Positions 24,850 to 34,009 are shown, counted from the first letter of the stretch. The stretch is 64,000 nucleotides of DNA from Mucilaginibacter sp. JRF (GCF_015223065.1 NZ_JADFBY010000002.1:1-64000), one strand, 5' to 3'. Notes: generated by a model not told the origin, from the letters alone. Made by a program: numbers and translations.

Positions 24850-25803
24850 ATGAAAGAGTTTTTTCAAGATTTACTGAATGATTATCAAGAAGCATATGGA
24901 CAAAAATTTGCAGACCATCCGGTTGCTAAGCTAGTTACAAAGCAACTTCCAGATATAATTAAAGAGTCATTGTTGAACAATGAGCGATATGTTGTGAAAG
25001 GTTCGGCAGGAAAAGGTAGATGGAGTGCGAATCCATGGGTTGCTATTTTTGATATTCTTATAACCCAAACTGCTCAATCAGGTTATTATCCAGTATTCTT
25101 ATTTAAAGAAGATATGTCTGGTTTTTACTTGTCTCTTAATCAGGGAGTAACCGAAATTAAAAACAAATATAAACGAGATGCAAAACAAGTATTGAAAATG
25201 CGTGCTGAAGATTTTAGAGCTCAAATAGGATTGCAATCAGGGGTTTTTAATCTACATGACATCAAATTAAGATCTAATAATAGTGTAAGCTCCGATCTTG
25301 CAAAATTATATGAAGCAGGAAATATTATAGCTAAATATTATTCAATCTATAAACTACCCGAGGATGTAGGTCTGCAAGCTGATATTAATGAAATGATACG
25401 GGTTTATGAACATCTTTCATATAATGAGGGGTTACCATCGTTTCAAGCCGAAATTGAGAATGACGAAGAATTTAAAGGAATTGAGGATATTAGAAGGTTT
25501 CGTTTTCACAAAAGAATTGAACGTAATATTCAATTATCACAAAAAGTAAAAAAGATTCAAGGTTATATATGCAAAGCATGTGGATTTGATTTTAAAAAGA
25601 AATATGGTGCGCTAGGAGCTAATTTTATAGAGGCTCATCATTTAAAACCTTTAGCTAAACTAACAGGTAGTAAAGTTGAATTAGACGCTAGACTTGACTT
25701 TGTCGTACTTTGCTCCAACTGTCACAGTATGATACACAAGTTAGATGATCCTAGTAAATTAGACGATTTAAAACAATTAATTATCTCAAGCAATAAATAT
25801 TAA
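24850..25803 (+). CDS. MrcB_N (DUF3578)-HNH endonuclease
   Basis: The 317-residue protein joins an N-terminal domain of the McrB N-terminal-like type (about 5-175; LVTKQLPDIIKESL, GSAGKGRWSANPWVAIFD, GYYPVFLFKEDM, GFYLSLNQG) to a C-terminal HNH nuclease (Cys241-Cys244, His263-His264 in EAHHLKPL, then LCSNCHSMIH with Cys288, Cys291, His292, His296). This design suits a type IV-like restriction enzyme that recognises modified DNA. Codon use is AT-rich with many AGA arginines, unlike its neighbours, suggesting transfer. Its TAA overlaps the ATG of the amidase gene. A TATCTTTC -7-like box precedes it at 24836-24843. Confidence 0.85.
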   Translation: MKEFFQDLLNDYQEAYGQKFADHPVAKLVTKQLPDIIKESLLNNERYVVKGSAGKGRWSANPWVAIFDILITQTAQSGYYPVFLFKEDMSGFYLSLNQGVTEIKNKYKRDAKQVLKMRAEDFRAQIGLQSGVFNLHDIKLRSNNSVSSDLAKLYEAGNIIAKYYSIYKLPEDVGLQADINEMIRVYEHLSYNEGLPSFQAEIENDEEFKGIEDIRRFRFHKRIERNIQLSQKVKKIQGYICKACGFDFKKKYGALGANFIEAHHLKPLAKLTGSKVELDARLDFVVLCSNCHSMIHKLDDPSKLDDLKQLIISSNKY

Positions 25804-26633
25804 TGATAAAAAAGTATTACCTCTACATATTCCTCTCCCTATTTATCTTCGCCACAGCCTGCTCCCCCAAAAAAGGGCCTTACGCTGTAACCAATAAGGT
25901 GTACAACGAGCAGGCCGAGGCGTTTGCGCAAACGTTGCTGCAAACCGAGCCGGTGGTGCTTACGGATAGTTTGGGGCAAAAGCTGGCCAGCGAGTGGGTG
26001 GGTACGGTGAATTTTAATTTACGCAAGCCCAACTATGTGGTTATCCACTATACCGCGCAGGATTCGGCGGCGCAAACGCTTAAAACGTTTACTATCGCCA
26101 AAACGCAGGTGAGCGCGCACTATGTTATCGGTGGCGATGGGCGCATATACCACATGCTTAACGATTATCTGCGCGCCTGGCATGGCGGTTCGGGCAAGTG
26201 GGGTAACGGTACTGATGTTAACAGCTCATCTATCGGTATAGAGCTGGATAACAATGGCAAATCGCCGTTTAGCGATGCGCAGATCAATAGCCTGGTCATC
26301 CTGCTGGCGCATCTTAAAAAAACGTACAATATACCAACGACCAACTTCATCGGTCACCAGGATCTGGCGCCTACCCGCAAGGTTGACCCCGGTAAATACT
26401 TTCCCTGGAAAAAGCTGGCCGAAAAAGGCTTTGGCTACTGGAGCAATGATGTGCTCGAACTCGCGCCCGAAGGCTTTGATGTAGCCACTGCCCTGCGCCT
26501 CATCGGTTATGATGTAAGCAACCTCAATGCCGCTATATCAGCCTTTAAAAATCACTTTGTACAGGCCGATAGTTCGCCGGTGTTATCACAGCTGGATATG
26601 AATGTGCTGTACAACGTTTACCAAAAGTATTGA
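25803..26633 (+). CDS. N-acetylmuramoyl-L-alanine amidase lipoprotein
   Basis: This is a cell-wall amidase of the Amidase_2 (AmpD-like) fold that cuts between muramic acid and the stem peptide. The signal peptide has lipobox ATAC (Cys about 20), so it should be anchored in the envelope. Zinc ligands are His in VVIHYTAQ, His in FIGHQDLAP and Asp in KVDPGKYFPW; the substrate loop is WHGGSGKWG. The C-terminal 50 residues resemble a peptidoglycan-binding helical domain. The ATG overlaps the preceding nuclease stop (TAATG), yet composition here is host-like. Confidence 0.9.
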   Translation: MIKKYYLYIFLSLFIFATACSPKKGPYAVTNKVYNEQAEAFAQTLLQTEPVVLTDSLGQKLASEWVGTVNFNLRKPNYVVIHYTAQDSAAQTLKTFTIAKTQVSAHYVIGGDGRIYHMLNDYLRAWHGGSGKWGNGTDVNSSSIGIELDNNGKSPFSDAQINSLVILLAHLKKTYNIPTTNFIGHQDLAPTRKVDPGKYFPWKKLAEKGFGYWSNDVLELAPEGFDVATALRLIGYDVSNLNAAISAFKNHFVQADSSPVLSQLDMNVLYNVYQKY

Positions 26634-26634
26634 T

Positions 26635-26928
26635 CTACATGGGGGTAGGTACCGGGGCTTTTGCACCTTTGGGGAAAAAGCCTTCGTCCATCAATGTTAG
26701 TTTGCCTTTGCTGAAATAGTAAAATTTGTCGATGGTATCAACACGCGATATGGGGCTGCGGTCCCAATCCTTGTATACCGTACGATAGGCAGACATTTCT
26801 ACCACAAGGCTTTGTTTATGCTCTAATTTAAATTGTTCTTCAGTCATGCCTATGGTTACCGGCGCTAACCTTTGTAATCCGCATCCGGTGGCTATGAATA
26901 TTGTTAAGGCTATAAGTAATTTCTTCAT
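26635..26928 (-). CDS. Small lipoprotein, function unknown
   Basis: This 97-residue protein has a signal peptide ending in lipobox ATGC (Cys about 16). The motif PVTIGMTEEQFKLEHK resembles the N-terminus of SmpA/BamE-like small lipoproteins, in which 'G-M-T-x-x-Q' starts the fold, but similarity is short. It converges on the amidase gene with one base between stops. I give no function. Confidence 0.7.
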   Translation of the reverse strand: MKKLLIALTIFIATGCGLQRLAPVTIGMTEEQFKLEHKQSLVVEMSAYRTVYKDWDRSPISRVDTIDKFYYFSKGKLTLMDEGFFPKGAKAPVPTPM

Positions 26929-27020
26929 TGTGATATGTTTTGCAGGTATGATGGCTAAACGGGTGCTTAGGTTTAATACCCATCAATAACAAAACTGATA
27001 CACGCTGATTGCCAGCCACA

Positions 27021-27049
27021 AAAAAAGCGGACTATCAATAGTCCGCTTT
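27021..27049 (-). terminator. Terminator of glnS
   Basis: AAAGCGGACTA at 27024-27034 pairs with 27039-27049. On the minus strand the hairpin is followed by a T-run (A-run at 27021 and upstream on the plus strand). Confidence 0.88.
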
Positions 27050-27069
27050 ATATTCGTGATGAAAAATAC

Positions 27070-28725
27070 TTACTTTTTCACCCAGCCATCCTTCAAGGTA
27101 ACGGTGCGGTTAAACACCAGCTTGTCGGGCGTTGAGTATTGGTCGAGGGTAAAATATCCTTTGCGTATAAATTGGTAACCCTTGCCCGGTACTGCCGTAG
27201 CCAGGTCTTCCTCAATATAGCCGGTTATTACCTTCAAACTATCCGGGTTAATGTATTCCTTAAAGTCGCCATCCTCGTTTGATGGGTCTTCCACACGGAA
27301 AAGACGATCGTACAGCCTGATCTCAGCAGTTTTAGCATGCGGAACGCTCACCCAGTGTATGGTGCCTTTCACGTTAATGCCGCTGGTATCGCTGCCCGAT
27401 TTTGATTCGGGAATGTAGGTACAATGTATCTCGGTAATGTTGCCGTCAGCATCCTTAACCACGCTTTGGCCGGTAACAATATAGGCATTCTTTAACCTCA
27501 CGCTTAAACCAACACCCAGGCGGAAGAATTTTTTAGGCGGAACTTCCATAAAGTCTTCACGCTCTATCCATATCTCTCGGCTAAATGGTATATCACGTCC
27601 GCCCTCGCCGCCTTCAACTTCGGGGTTGTTTTCGCCGTGCAGGGTTTCTGTTTGTCCTTCAGGGTAGTTGGTGATCACCAGCTTTACCGGATCAAGCACG
27701 GCCATACGGCGCCATGCGGTTTTATTCAGATCCTCACGGATGCAGAATTCCAGCAGGGCAACATCTATCATGTTCTCGCGCTTGGCCACGCCAATGCGCT
27801 CGCAAAACTCGCGGATGCTGGCCGGCGTATAACCGCGGCGACGCAAACCACTGATAGTAGGCATACGCGGATCGTTCCAGTCATCAACATAACCCTCGTT
27901 AACCAGTTGCAGCAGCTTACGCTTGCTCATTACGGTATAATTCAGGTTAAGACGGGCAAACTCATACTGGCGCGATGGAAAAAGCTCCAGTTGCTCAATA
28001 AACCACTCGTACAACGGACGGTGGGGTATGAATTCCAGCGTACATATCGAGTGGGTGATCTCCTCAATAGCGTCCGATTGGCCGTGGGCGAAATCATACA
28101 TCGGGTAAATACACCATTTATCGCCGGTACGGTGATGTTTGGCATGTTTAATACGGTACATGATCGGGTCGCGCATGTGCATATTTGGTGATGCCAGGTC
28201 AAGCTTAGCACGCAGTACTTTAGCACCGTCAGGATATTTACCGGCTTTCATGTCCTCAAACAACTGTGCGTTCTCCTCCACACTGCGGCTGCGGTATTGG
28301 TTAGGTGTACCCGGTTCGGTAGGTGTGCCTTTTTGGGCGGCTATCTCCTCGGGTGTACTGTCATCAACATAAGCTAAACCATGGCGTACCAGGTTAAGGG
28401 CAAAGGCGTATAGCTGGTCAAAATAGTCGGATGCGTATAGCTCGTTGGCCCATTCAAAGCCCAGCCAGCGCACATCTTCCTTAATGCTTTCTACGTATTC
28501 GGTATCTTCGGTAACAGGATTGGTATCGTCAAAACGCAGGTTGGTTTTGCCGCCGTATTTTTGGGCAAGGCCAAAGTTAAGGCAGATAGATTTGGCATGG
28601 CCTATATGCAGATAACCGTTAGGCTCGGGCGGGAAACGGGTATGTACCCTGCCGCCGTGCTTACCGGCACTTATATCATCTTCAACAATTTCTTCAATAA
28701 AGTTTAACGATCTTTCTTCGCTCAT
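27070..28725 (-). CDS. glnS: Glutaminyl-tRNA synthetase
   Basis: The enzyme charges tRNA-Gln with glutamine. It shows class I synthetase motifs: [16 protein letters not shown] (the HIGH region, near residue 35-50) and [11 protein letters not shown] (the KMSKS variant, near residue 260), with the GlnRS anticodon-binding beta-barrels after residue 330. I start at 28725 (MSEERSL); the longer in-frame start at 28752 adds nine unlikely residues. Length is 551. GlnRS rather than GluRS identity rests on the RFDDTNP and overall layout. A TACCTTTG -7 element on this strand is at 28814-28821. Confidence 0.95.
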   Translation of the reverse strand: MSEERSLNFIEEIVEDDISAGKHGGRVHTRFPPEPNGYLHIGHAKSICLNFGLAQKYGGKTNLRFDDTNPVTEDTEYVESIKEDVRWLGFEWANELYASDYFDQLYAFALNLVRHGLAYVDDSTPEEIAAQKGTPTEPGTPNQYRSRSVEENAQLFEDMKAGKYPDGAKVLRAKLDLASPNMHMRDPIMYRIKHAKHHRTGDKWCIYPMYDFAHGQSDAIEEITHSICTLEFIPHRPLYEWFIEQLELFPSRQYEFARLNLNYTVMSKRKLLQLVNEGYVDDWNDPRMPTISGLRRRGYTPASIREFCERIGVAKRENMIDVALLEFCIREDLNKTAWRRMAVLDPVKLVITNYPEGQTETLHGENNPEVEGGEGGRDIPFSREIWIEREDFMEVPPKKFFRLGVGLSVRLKNAYIVTGQSVVKDADGNITEIHCTYIPESKSGSDTSGINVKGTIHWVSVPHAKTAEIRLYDRLFRVEDPSNEDGDFKEYINPDSLKVITGYIEEDLATAVPGKGYQFIRKGYFTLDQYSTPDKLVFNRTVTLKDGWVKK

Positions 28726-28903
28726 GAGATCAAAAATTAACAATACGCGCAACGCGCTGATTAAAAATTATGCATAAATACATAAATCAAAAAATGTATT
28801 ACGCATAAATGCTCAAAGGTAGGCAAAAAATTAGTGCTGTTTGGTCATGGTCAACTGTTTTCTTTTAGTCCGATAGTGTATAATATGTGCTAAAAAATGA
28901 GGG

Positions 28904-28911
28904 TAAATTTG
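28904..28911 (+). promoter_or_regulatory. Promoter -7 element of enoyl-CoA hydratase gene
   Basis: TAAATTTG fits TAnnTTTG and lies 33 nt before the ATG. No good TTTG is at the right upstream distance. Confidence 0.4.
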
Positions 28912-28944
28912 TTATTGTGCAATTATATCCCCTAAATTAGCAGC

Positions 28945-29727
28945 ATGCCCCTTGAAAATATACTGGTTGAGGTACGCTCGCGCATATGCTACGTTACCAT
29001 AAACCGCGAAAGTAAATTGAATGCGCTTAATACCGCGACACTTACTGAACTGGGTGAGGCTGTTAAACAGGCTTTGGCTGATAGTAACGTGGGTGGTATT
29101 ATAATTACAGGTGCCGGCCCCAAGGCCTTTGTTGCCGGTGCCGATATTGCCGAGTTTGCCCCGCTAAATGTTGATGGCGGTAAACAAATGGCCCAAACCG
29201 CTCAGCATAATGTTTTTGATGTAATAGAGCAGGGTACAAAACCCGTAATAGCTGCCGTTAACGGCTTTGCTTTGGGCGGAGGCCTTGAGCTGGCTATGGC
29301 TTGCCACATACGTATAGCATCGGCCAATGCTAAGCTGGGTTTGCCCGAGGTTACTTTAGGGCTGATACCGGGTTATGGCGGCACGCAACGCTTAACACGC
29401 CTTATTGGCCGCGGCCGCGCGCTCGAAATGATATTGACGGCCGATATGATCACCGCTGAGCAGGCACTACAATTCGGACTGGTGAACCATGTAGTTGATC
29501 CGGACGCCCTGCTGCCAAAAGCCGAAGAAATAATGAATAAGATATTGACGAGGGCACCCCTCGCGGTAGCGGCGGCAATCCGTTCGGTTAACGCTTCGGC
29601 AATCGATGCCCAAAAGGGCTTTGATACAGAGATAGAAGAATTTGCAGCATGTTTTGCTACTAATGATACCGGTGAGGGAATACAGGCTTTCATACAAAAA
29701 CGTAAGCCCGAATTCAAAGGTGAATGA
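28945..29727 (+). CDS. Enoyl-CoA hydratase/isomerase family protein
   Basis: Crotonase-fold enzymes act on acyl-CoA thioesters; this one most likely hydrates enoyl-CoA in fatty-acid oxidation. The oxyanion-hole regions are KAFVAGADIAEF (about 62-73) and GFALGGGLELAMAC (about 105-118). The two catalytic glutamates of true hydratases appear to be present: Glu in GGLELAMA and Glu in GLPEVTLGLIPG. Length (260) is normal. It is monocistronic between glnS and the NtrC-type regulator. The exact substrate is unknown. Confidence 0.9.
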   Translation: MPLENILVEVRSRICYVTINRESKLNALNTATLTELGEAVKQALADSNVGGIIITGAGPKAFVAGADIAEFAPLNVDGGKQMAQTAQHNVFDVIEQGTKPVIAAVNGFALGGGLELAMACHIRIASANAKLGLPEVTLGLIPGYGGTQRLTRLIGRGRALEMILTADMITAEQALQFGLVNHVVDPDALLPKAEEIMNKILTRAPLAVAAAIRSVNASAIDAQKGFDTEIEEFAACFATNDTGEGIQAFIQKRKPEFKGE

Positions 29728-29851
29728 TCGTGTTTTCTTGTTGGTTAATAAATTTTTGTAACCTAATTTAATTTTTTTTAGTATAAAAGATATAATGGCT
29801 TATTGTTATCTACCTATTGTATTTTTTGCCGTTTAAACACTATTTTGCTGT

Positions 29852-31327
29852 ATGAAAAGAATTCTCATCATTGATGATGAAGTGAACGTTGCTCTGTTGT
29901 TGTCAAAATTTCTAACACGAAATGGCTTTGATGTAGTTACCGCTTCTAATGGTGCCAATGGCATCGAAAGCTTAAAAAGCGGTGATTATAACCTGGTGCT
30001 TTGTGATTACCGATTAGAAGATACCGACGGGCGCGAGATGCTTCGTCATATCAAGACGAATTACCCAAAAACCGGTGTGATCATCATTACCGGTTACTCT
30101 GATATAAAAATGGCTGTCGAACTGATCAAGATGGGCGCCTATGATTATATCACCAAGCCGCTATACCCGGATGAGATATTAAATACCATTAACAAGGCTA
30201 TTGAAACGCAATACGCGCTTTTGGAGGCCGATGAAGAAGAAATTCCGGTTGCTGTACCTCAAAAAGCCGCTGCCGCTGCCAAAAGCACCGGTAAAAAACA
30301 CCTGATGGGTGGCGAGTTTGTGGTAGGCACCAGCCGTGCATCAAAAGAGCTGGCCCGTCAGATAGACCTGGTAGCGCCAACCGGCTACAGCGTAATTATA
30401 TTAGGAGAAAGTGGTACCGGTAAAGAAGCCGTTGCCAAAAGCATACACGTGGCCAGTCCGCGGGCTAATAAGCCATTTATAGCGATGGATTGCGGTTCAT
30501 TAACCAAGGAGCTTGCCGCGAGCGAGTTTTTCGGGCATGAAAAAGGCTCGTTTACCGGTGCATTGTATACCAAGATAGGTCACTTTGAAATGGCCAACGG
30601 CGGTACCCTGTTTCTTGATGAGGTGGGTAACCTATCGTACGATATACAGGCCGCCCTGCTGCGTACCGTGCAGGAGCGTAAGGTGAAACGCATAGGCAGC
30701 ACTAAGGAGATCGATCTGGATGTGCGCATCATCGTGGCAACCAACGAGAACTTGCAGGATGGCATTAACAAAGGCCGTTTCCGTGAGGATTTGTACCACC
30801 GCTTTAACGAGTTTGCCATTTACATGCCGCCACTGCACGAACGTGGGCATGATATTATAGCCCTTGCCGAGCACTTTTTACATATGGCTAATGATGAACT
30901 TGGCCGTAATGTTAACAGGTTCTCGCCCGAGGTGGTGGAGTGTTTCATGAACTATCGCTGGCCGGGTAACATCCGCGAGCTTAAAAATATTGTACGCCGT
31001 GCTACCCTGCTTACCGAAGGCGAAGAAGTGCCTTTAAAAGCCCTGCCGCTTGAGCTATCGAACTACAAAATGCCGGTGCTGGAAACCGTTGGCGCTTATG
31101 CCTCGGTATCGCACGTTGCCGCCACGGCTACTGCTGTAGCTGCCCCGCCGGTTGAGGTAAAGGAGATAAAGCACGATCTGAAAAACGCTGCATTGGAAGC
31201 CGAGTACGAAACCATTTTGCGTGTACTGCGCGAGGTTAACTTTAACAAAACCCGCGCCGCCGAGATATTGAAGATCGACCGTAAAACGCTCTACAATAAA
31301 ATGAAGGCCATTAACATGGGCAAATAA
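29852..31327 (+). CDS. Sigma-54-dependent response regulator, NtrC family
   Basis: The 491-residue protein has three parts. The receiver (about 1-120) has phospho-acceptor Asp52 and Lys102. The AAA+ domain (about 160-395) has Walker A GESGTGKEAVAKS, the sigma-54 contact loop as GSFTGA (not the commoner GAFTGA) and Walker B GTLFLDEVGN. The Fis-type helix-turn-helix lies at the C-terminus (NFNKTRAAEILKIDRKTLYNKMK). It should activate sigma-54 promoters when phosphorylated. No sensor kinase is adjacent, but a 65-residue DHp-like protein starts 5 nt after its stop. Confidence 0.94.
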   Translation: MKRILIIDDEVNVALLLSKFLTRNGFDVVTASNGANGIESLKSGDYNLVLCDYRLEDTDGREMLRHIKTNYPKTGVIIITGYSDIKMAVELIKMGAYDYITKPLYPDEILNTINKAIETQYALLEADEEEIPVAVPQKAAAAAKSTGKKHLMGGEFVVGTSRASKELARQIDLVAPTGYSVIILGESGTGKEAVAKSIHVASPRANKPFIAMDCGSLTKELAASEFFGHEKGSFTGALYTKIGHFEMANGGTLFLDEVGNLSYDIQAALLRTVQERKVKRIGSTKEIDLDVRIIVATNENLQDGINKGRFREDLYHRFNEFAIYMPPLHERGHDIIALAEHFLHMANDELGRNVNRFSPEVVECFMNYRWPGNIRELKNIVRRATLLTEGEEVPLKALPLELSNYKMPVLETVGAYASVSHVAATATAVAAPPVEVKEIKHDLKNAALEAEYETILRVLREVNFNKTRAAEILKIDRKTLYNKMKAINMGK

Positions 31328-31332
31328 TATTT

Positions 31333-31530
31333 ATGGCAGATATCCATGATGATAAAAGCGGTATGCACCTGCTAAGGCACGATGTAAACAACCAGTTGTC
31401 AAACATCAACCTTTGCCTTGAGCAGCTAAAACATGAGGTGGTTGATCAAACCGAAGATTACCGGTTTTATCTTGAGGCCATTGCCATAAGCTGTAAAAAG
31501 ATACAGGAAATACTGGCCACAAAAGAATAA
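31333..31530 (+). CDS. Small DHp-like (histidine kinase H-box) protein
   Basis: This 65-residue protein starts 5 nt after the NtrC-type regulator, so it is surely co-transcribed. It consists of two predicted helices. The first has LRHDVNNQLSNINLCLEQL, with His16 followed by Asp and a nearby Asn, matching the H-box (HDxxNxL) of histidine-kinase dimerisation domains. The second helix (YLEAIAISCKKIQEIL) matches the second DHp helix. No ATPase domain is present. It could be a phosphotransfer or dimerisation partner of the regulator. That role is inferred. Confidence 0.65.
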   Translation: MADIHDDKSGMHLLRHDVNNQLSNINLCLEQLKHEVVDQTEDYRFYLEAIAISCKKIQEILATKE

Positions 31531-31540
31531 CATTTACATT

Positions 31541-31573
31541 ACAAGGCAAGTTAAAACAATTTGCCTTGTTTTA
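31541..31573 (+). terminator. Terminator after the DHp-like gene
   Basis: ACAAGGCAA at 31541-31549 pairs with TTGCCTTGT at 31561-31569 and is followed by T-rich sequence. Confidence 0.8.
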
Positions 31574-31609
31574 TTATTACCGTAGCGTAAGCAAAACACG
31601 CCCCTTTGC

Positions 31610-32653
31610 ATGTCTATTTTTAGCTATAAACAGCGTAACAATATTATACTGGTAAGCATTATTGTGCTTGGCTGTTTTTTACTGTACGCGCTTAGCGGCC
31701 TGTTCAGTTCCATATTGGGGGCCGTGGTGCTTTTTACCATATTCAGGTCAACCTATGTTTATTTGGTTGATAGGCGCAAGCTTAACGGCCCGGTTGTGGC
31801 GGTAGGCATCATCATCGTATCGCTCATAGTAATAGTTATACCTTTTTTGCTGCTCAGCTTTATGGTGATCAACAAGATCGCCGAGCTGAATACCGATTCC
31901 TTCCTGGTTGAAAAGTGGCTTAAAAAGGTGGATGCCTTTACCGGATCGAACCTGAATAAGCCCCATTTTGCAGAGGAGGCCATCCAAAAACTAAGCGATT
32001 ACGCTACTGAGCTTTTCCCTTCGCTTATTGGCGGGGCGGCAAACATTATCATTATACTACTTTTCATGTACTTCATACTGTACTTTATGTTTGTGCAGAT
32101 GCGTGGTTTTGAGGCAGGGTTATTGCGTTATGCTCCATTCAGGGAGCAGCATGCTTTAAAGTTTGCGCAGGAGCTGCGAAACTCTACTTACTCAAACGTG
32201 CTTGGGCAGGGCATAATATCAATAGTACAGGGCGCGTTGCTGGCCAATGGCTTTTGGATATTTGGTATACCCGACCCTATATTTTGGGGTGTGATAGGCA
32301 CATTCATCTCTTTTTTACCCGTTGTTGGCGCGCCAACGCTTACCATACCCGCGGGCCTGCTGCTTATGGCCGATGGGCACGCTATAAAAGGCGTGGTGCT
32401 GATAGCCTATGGTGTGCTATTTATTGGCAATGTTGATAATGTTTTACGTATGGTGATCAACAAGCGTATTGCCAATACGCATCCGCTTATATCAGTAGTA
32501 GGGGTATTTATCGGCCTGCCGTTGTTTGGCATTTTAGGGCTGGTATTCGGGCCGCTGCTGCTTTCTTACTTCCTTTTATTGGTTGAGATATACCAAACCA
32601 ACCGCATGGCCGCCGAGCGCCTTGAGCGTATACGTACAGGGCCCGATCTGTAA
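31610..32653 (+). CDS. AI-2E family transporter (UPF0118)
   Basis: This 347-residue integral membrane protein has about eight hydrophobic segments: pairs near the N-terminus (about 10-75), a helix near 145-165 (IIIILLFMYFILYFMF) and a C-terminal block (205-325) with the family patterns FLPVVGAP, GNVDNVLRM and THPLISVVGVFIGLPLFGILG. Members export various small molecules or act in Na+/H+ exchange; the name AI-2E comes from one member and does not prove autoinducer transport. It is transcribed alone. Confidence 0.87.
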   Translation: MSIFSYKQRNNIILVSIIVLGCFLLYALSGLFSSILGAVVLFTIFRSTYVYLVDRRKLNGPVVAVGIIIVSLIVIVIPFLLLSFMVINKIAELNTDSFLVEKWLKKVDAFTGSNLNKPHFAEEAIQKLSDYATELFPSLIGGAANIIIILLFMYFILYFMFVQMRGFEAGLLRYAPFREQHALKFAQELRNSTYSNVLGQGIISIVQGALLANGFWIFGIPDPIFWGVIGTFISFLPVVGAPTLTIPAGLLLMADGHAIKGVVLIAYGVLFIGNVDNVLRMVINKRIANTHPLISVVGVFIGLPLFGILGLVFGPLLLSYFLLLVEIYQTNRMAAERLERIRTGPDL

Positions 32654-32797
32654 AAAATTTCAGGTGCTGTAAACTATAAATGGCTAAAAACGGTTAAATA
32701 ATTACATATTTATTCCGATAAATCTGCGTATTGCCTTTATGGCAAAGTATTTAATTATTTTTTAAAACAAAATCGTCAACTTAAAATTTATTAGAAT

Positions 32798-33064
32798 ATG
32801 AACGACAACACAAAAACAGTAGTTGCCTTGCTGGCAGGAATAGCGGCAGGCGCGGCATTAGGGTTATTATTTGCCCCTGATAAAGGCTCTGAAACTCGTG
32901 ACAAACTCAGCGAATCGTTAAAAAACCTTGGTGATTCAATTAAGGACACCGCGGCTGCTGAGATAGATAACCTGGTTGGTTTTAAAGACAAGGTTGTTCA
33001 AAACATTAAAACAAAAATTAAAGGTGCTGAAGAAGAGTACCAGGACGACCTGGAGCACGCATAA
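32798..33064 (+). CDS. YtxH domain-containing protein
   Basis: This 88-residue protein starts with a glycine-zipper-like membrane segment ([20 protein letters not shown], about 9-28), followed by the typical [12 protein letters not shown] and an amphipathic, charged helical region. YtxH proteins are small, often stress-induced envelope proteins of unknown mechanism. It is followed by a GC hairpin and then a holin-like DUF1469 gene, a common Bacteroidota pairing. Confidence 0.85.
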   Translation: MNDNTKTVVALLAGIAAGAALGLLFAPDKGSETRDKLSESLKNLGDSIKDTAAAEIDNLVGFKDKVVQNIKTKIKGAEEEYQDDLEHA

Positions 33065-33079
33065 ATAACAAAGTTTACC

Positions 33080-33101
33080 GGCCCCGCCATATAGCGGGGC
33101 C
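33080..33101 (+). promoter_or_regulatory. GC-rich hairpin between YtxH and holin-like genes
   Basis: GGCCCCGC (33080-33087) pairs with GCGGGGCC (33094-33101). Only a weak T-rich tail follows, so it is either a leaky terminator or an mRNA 3'-end stabiliser. Confidence 0.55.
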
Positions 33102-33121
33102 CTTAAATACTACCTCTACCT

Positions 33122-33466
33122 ATGGAAGAAGAAAAAGATACTACCTCAACACAGCCGATCATCGATCAGCTAAAGGAATACGCCGAAACGCGTTTCACGC
33201 TTGCAAAATACAAGGCCATTGAAAAAGGCTCATCAATTATTGCAGGTATTATTATTGACCTTATTGTTGTGGTAATTGCGGCAGTAACATTCTTATTCGC
33301 AAGCTTTACGCTGGCACTGTTCCTGGCCGATGTTTTTGCTTCTTACTGGAAGGGGTTTGGCGCCGTAGCCGGTTTATACCTGCTTATCGTTATCATCATT
33401 TTAGCGGCAAAGGGTAGCTTTGAAAAGCCAATAATTAATGGTTTCATCCGTAAAATCTTCAAATAA
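33122..33466 (+). CDS. Phage-holin-family (DUF1469/Actinobacterial holin-like) membrane protein
   Basis: This 114-residue protein has two strong transmembrane helices (about 36-65, SIIAGIIIDLIVVVIAAVTF, and about 80-98, AVAGLYLLIVIIILAA) after a charged amphipathic helix (LKEYAETRFTLAKYKAIEKG). This is the layout of the 'phage holin family' superfamily 3 / DUF1469 proteins, which are chromosomal envelope proteins rather than true lysis proteins. It lies between the YtxH gene and a small unknown gene, and the three probably act together at the membrane. Confidence 0.75.
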   Translation: MEEEKDTTSTQPIIDQLKEYAETRFTLAKYKAIEKGSSIIAGIIIDLIVVVIAAVTFLFASFTLALFLADVFASYWKGFGAVAGLYLLIVIIILAAKGSFEKPIINGFIRKIFK

Positions 33467-33471
33467 AAGCA

Positions 33472-33936
33472 ATGGCAGGTATCCCAATAAAAAATATCGA
33501 CGATTTGAGAAGTGAGATAGCAAGGCTTACAATTGCTGAAGATGTACAATCGGTAGCGTTAAAATTGCGTTTCAGCAGCCCTTCGGCATTATTCGCTACG
33601 GCGTTATCCATATTCCCAAAATCGGCCACGCTTGATGGCGTTAAGGGCGCAGGCTTTTTTAAGCAGGACTTTTTAGGTTTGATCTCGCGCTTTTTGCTGC
33701 CGTTAACATTGAACAAAACGTTGTTCCGCAGTTCTAACTTTTTGGTTAAGGCATTGGTGAGCGTGCTCTCGCAAAAGGCATCAAACTACATTAGTGAAGA
33801 TTCGGTTACCGGTGTATGGGGCAAGGTAAAAGGCCTGTTCAGCAGCTTTGGTAAAAAGAAAAAACCCGAGGTTGTGGTACAAACCGTTACCGTACCACCT
33901 GACCCAACCAAGCCGCCTTACAGCGAAACTTACTGA
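33472..33936 (+). CDS. Hypothetical protein, third gene of YtxH/holin group
   Basis: I do not recognise this 154-residue protein. It starts 5 nt after the holin-like gene, so co-transcription and coupling are likely. It has an N-terminal helical region (NIDDLRSEIARLTI), moderately hydrophobic stretches (ALFATALSIFP, ISRFLLPLTL), and a basic then Pro/Thr-rich C-terminus (GKKKKPEVVV, VPPDPTKPP). No signal peptide is seen. Its position suggests a peripheral partner of the two membrane proteins. Confidence 0.7.
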   Translation: MAGIPIKNIDDLRSEIARLTIAEDVQSVALKLRFSSPSALFATALSIFPKSATLDGVKGAGFFKQDFLGLISRFLLPLTLNKTLFRSSNFLVKALVSVLSQKASNYISEDSVTGVWGKVKGLFSSFGKKKKPEVVVQTVTVPPDPTKPPYSETY

Positions 33937-33960
33937 TAAATACTTTATTAAATACCTGCA

Positions 33961-33992
33961 TTTGCTATTGGTAACAGCGAAAGTTATTTTTG
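33961..33992 (+). promoter_or_regulatory. Bacteroidota-type promoter of trmB
   Basis: TTTG at 33961-33964, a 20-nt spacer, then TATTTTTG at 33985-33992, a full consensus match. The GTG start is 18 nt after the box. Confidence 0.78.
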
Positions 33993-34009
33993 CGCTTTAA
34001 TATTTTTAA

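Noticed and set aside
31610..32653. Autoinducer-2 exporter
   Set aside because: The family name rests on one member; no luxS or lsr genes are seen here.
33122..33466. Prophage lysis gene (holin)
   Set aside because: No other phage gene is near; the protein belongs to the chromosomal holin-like family paired with YtxH.
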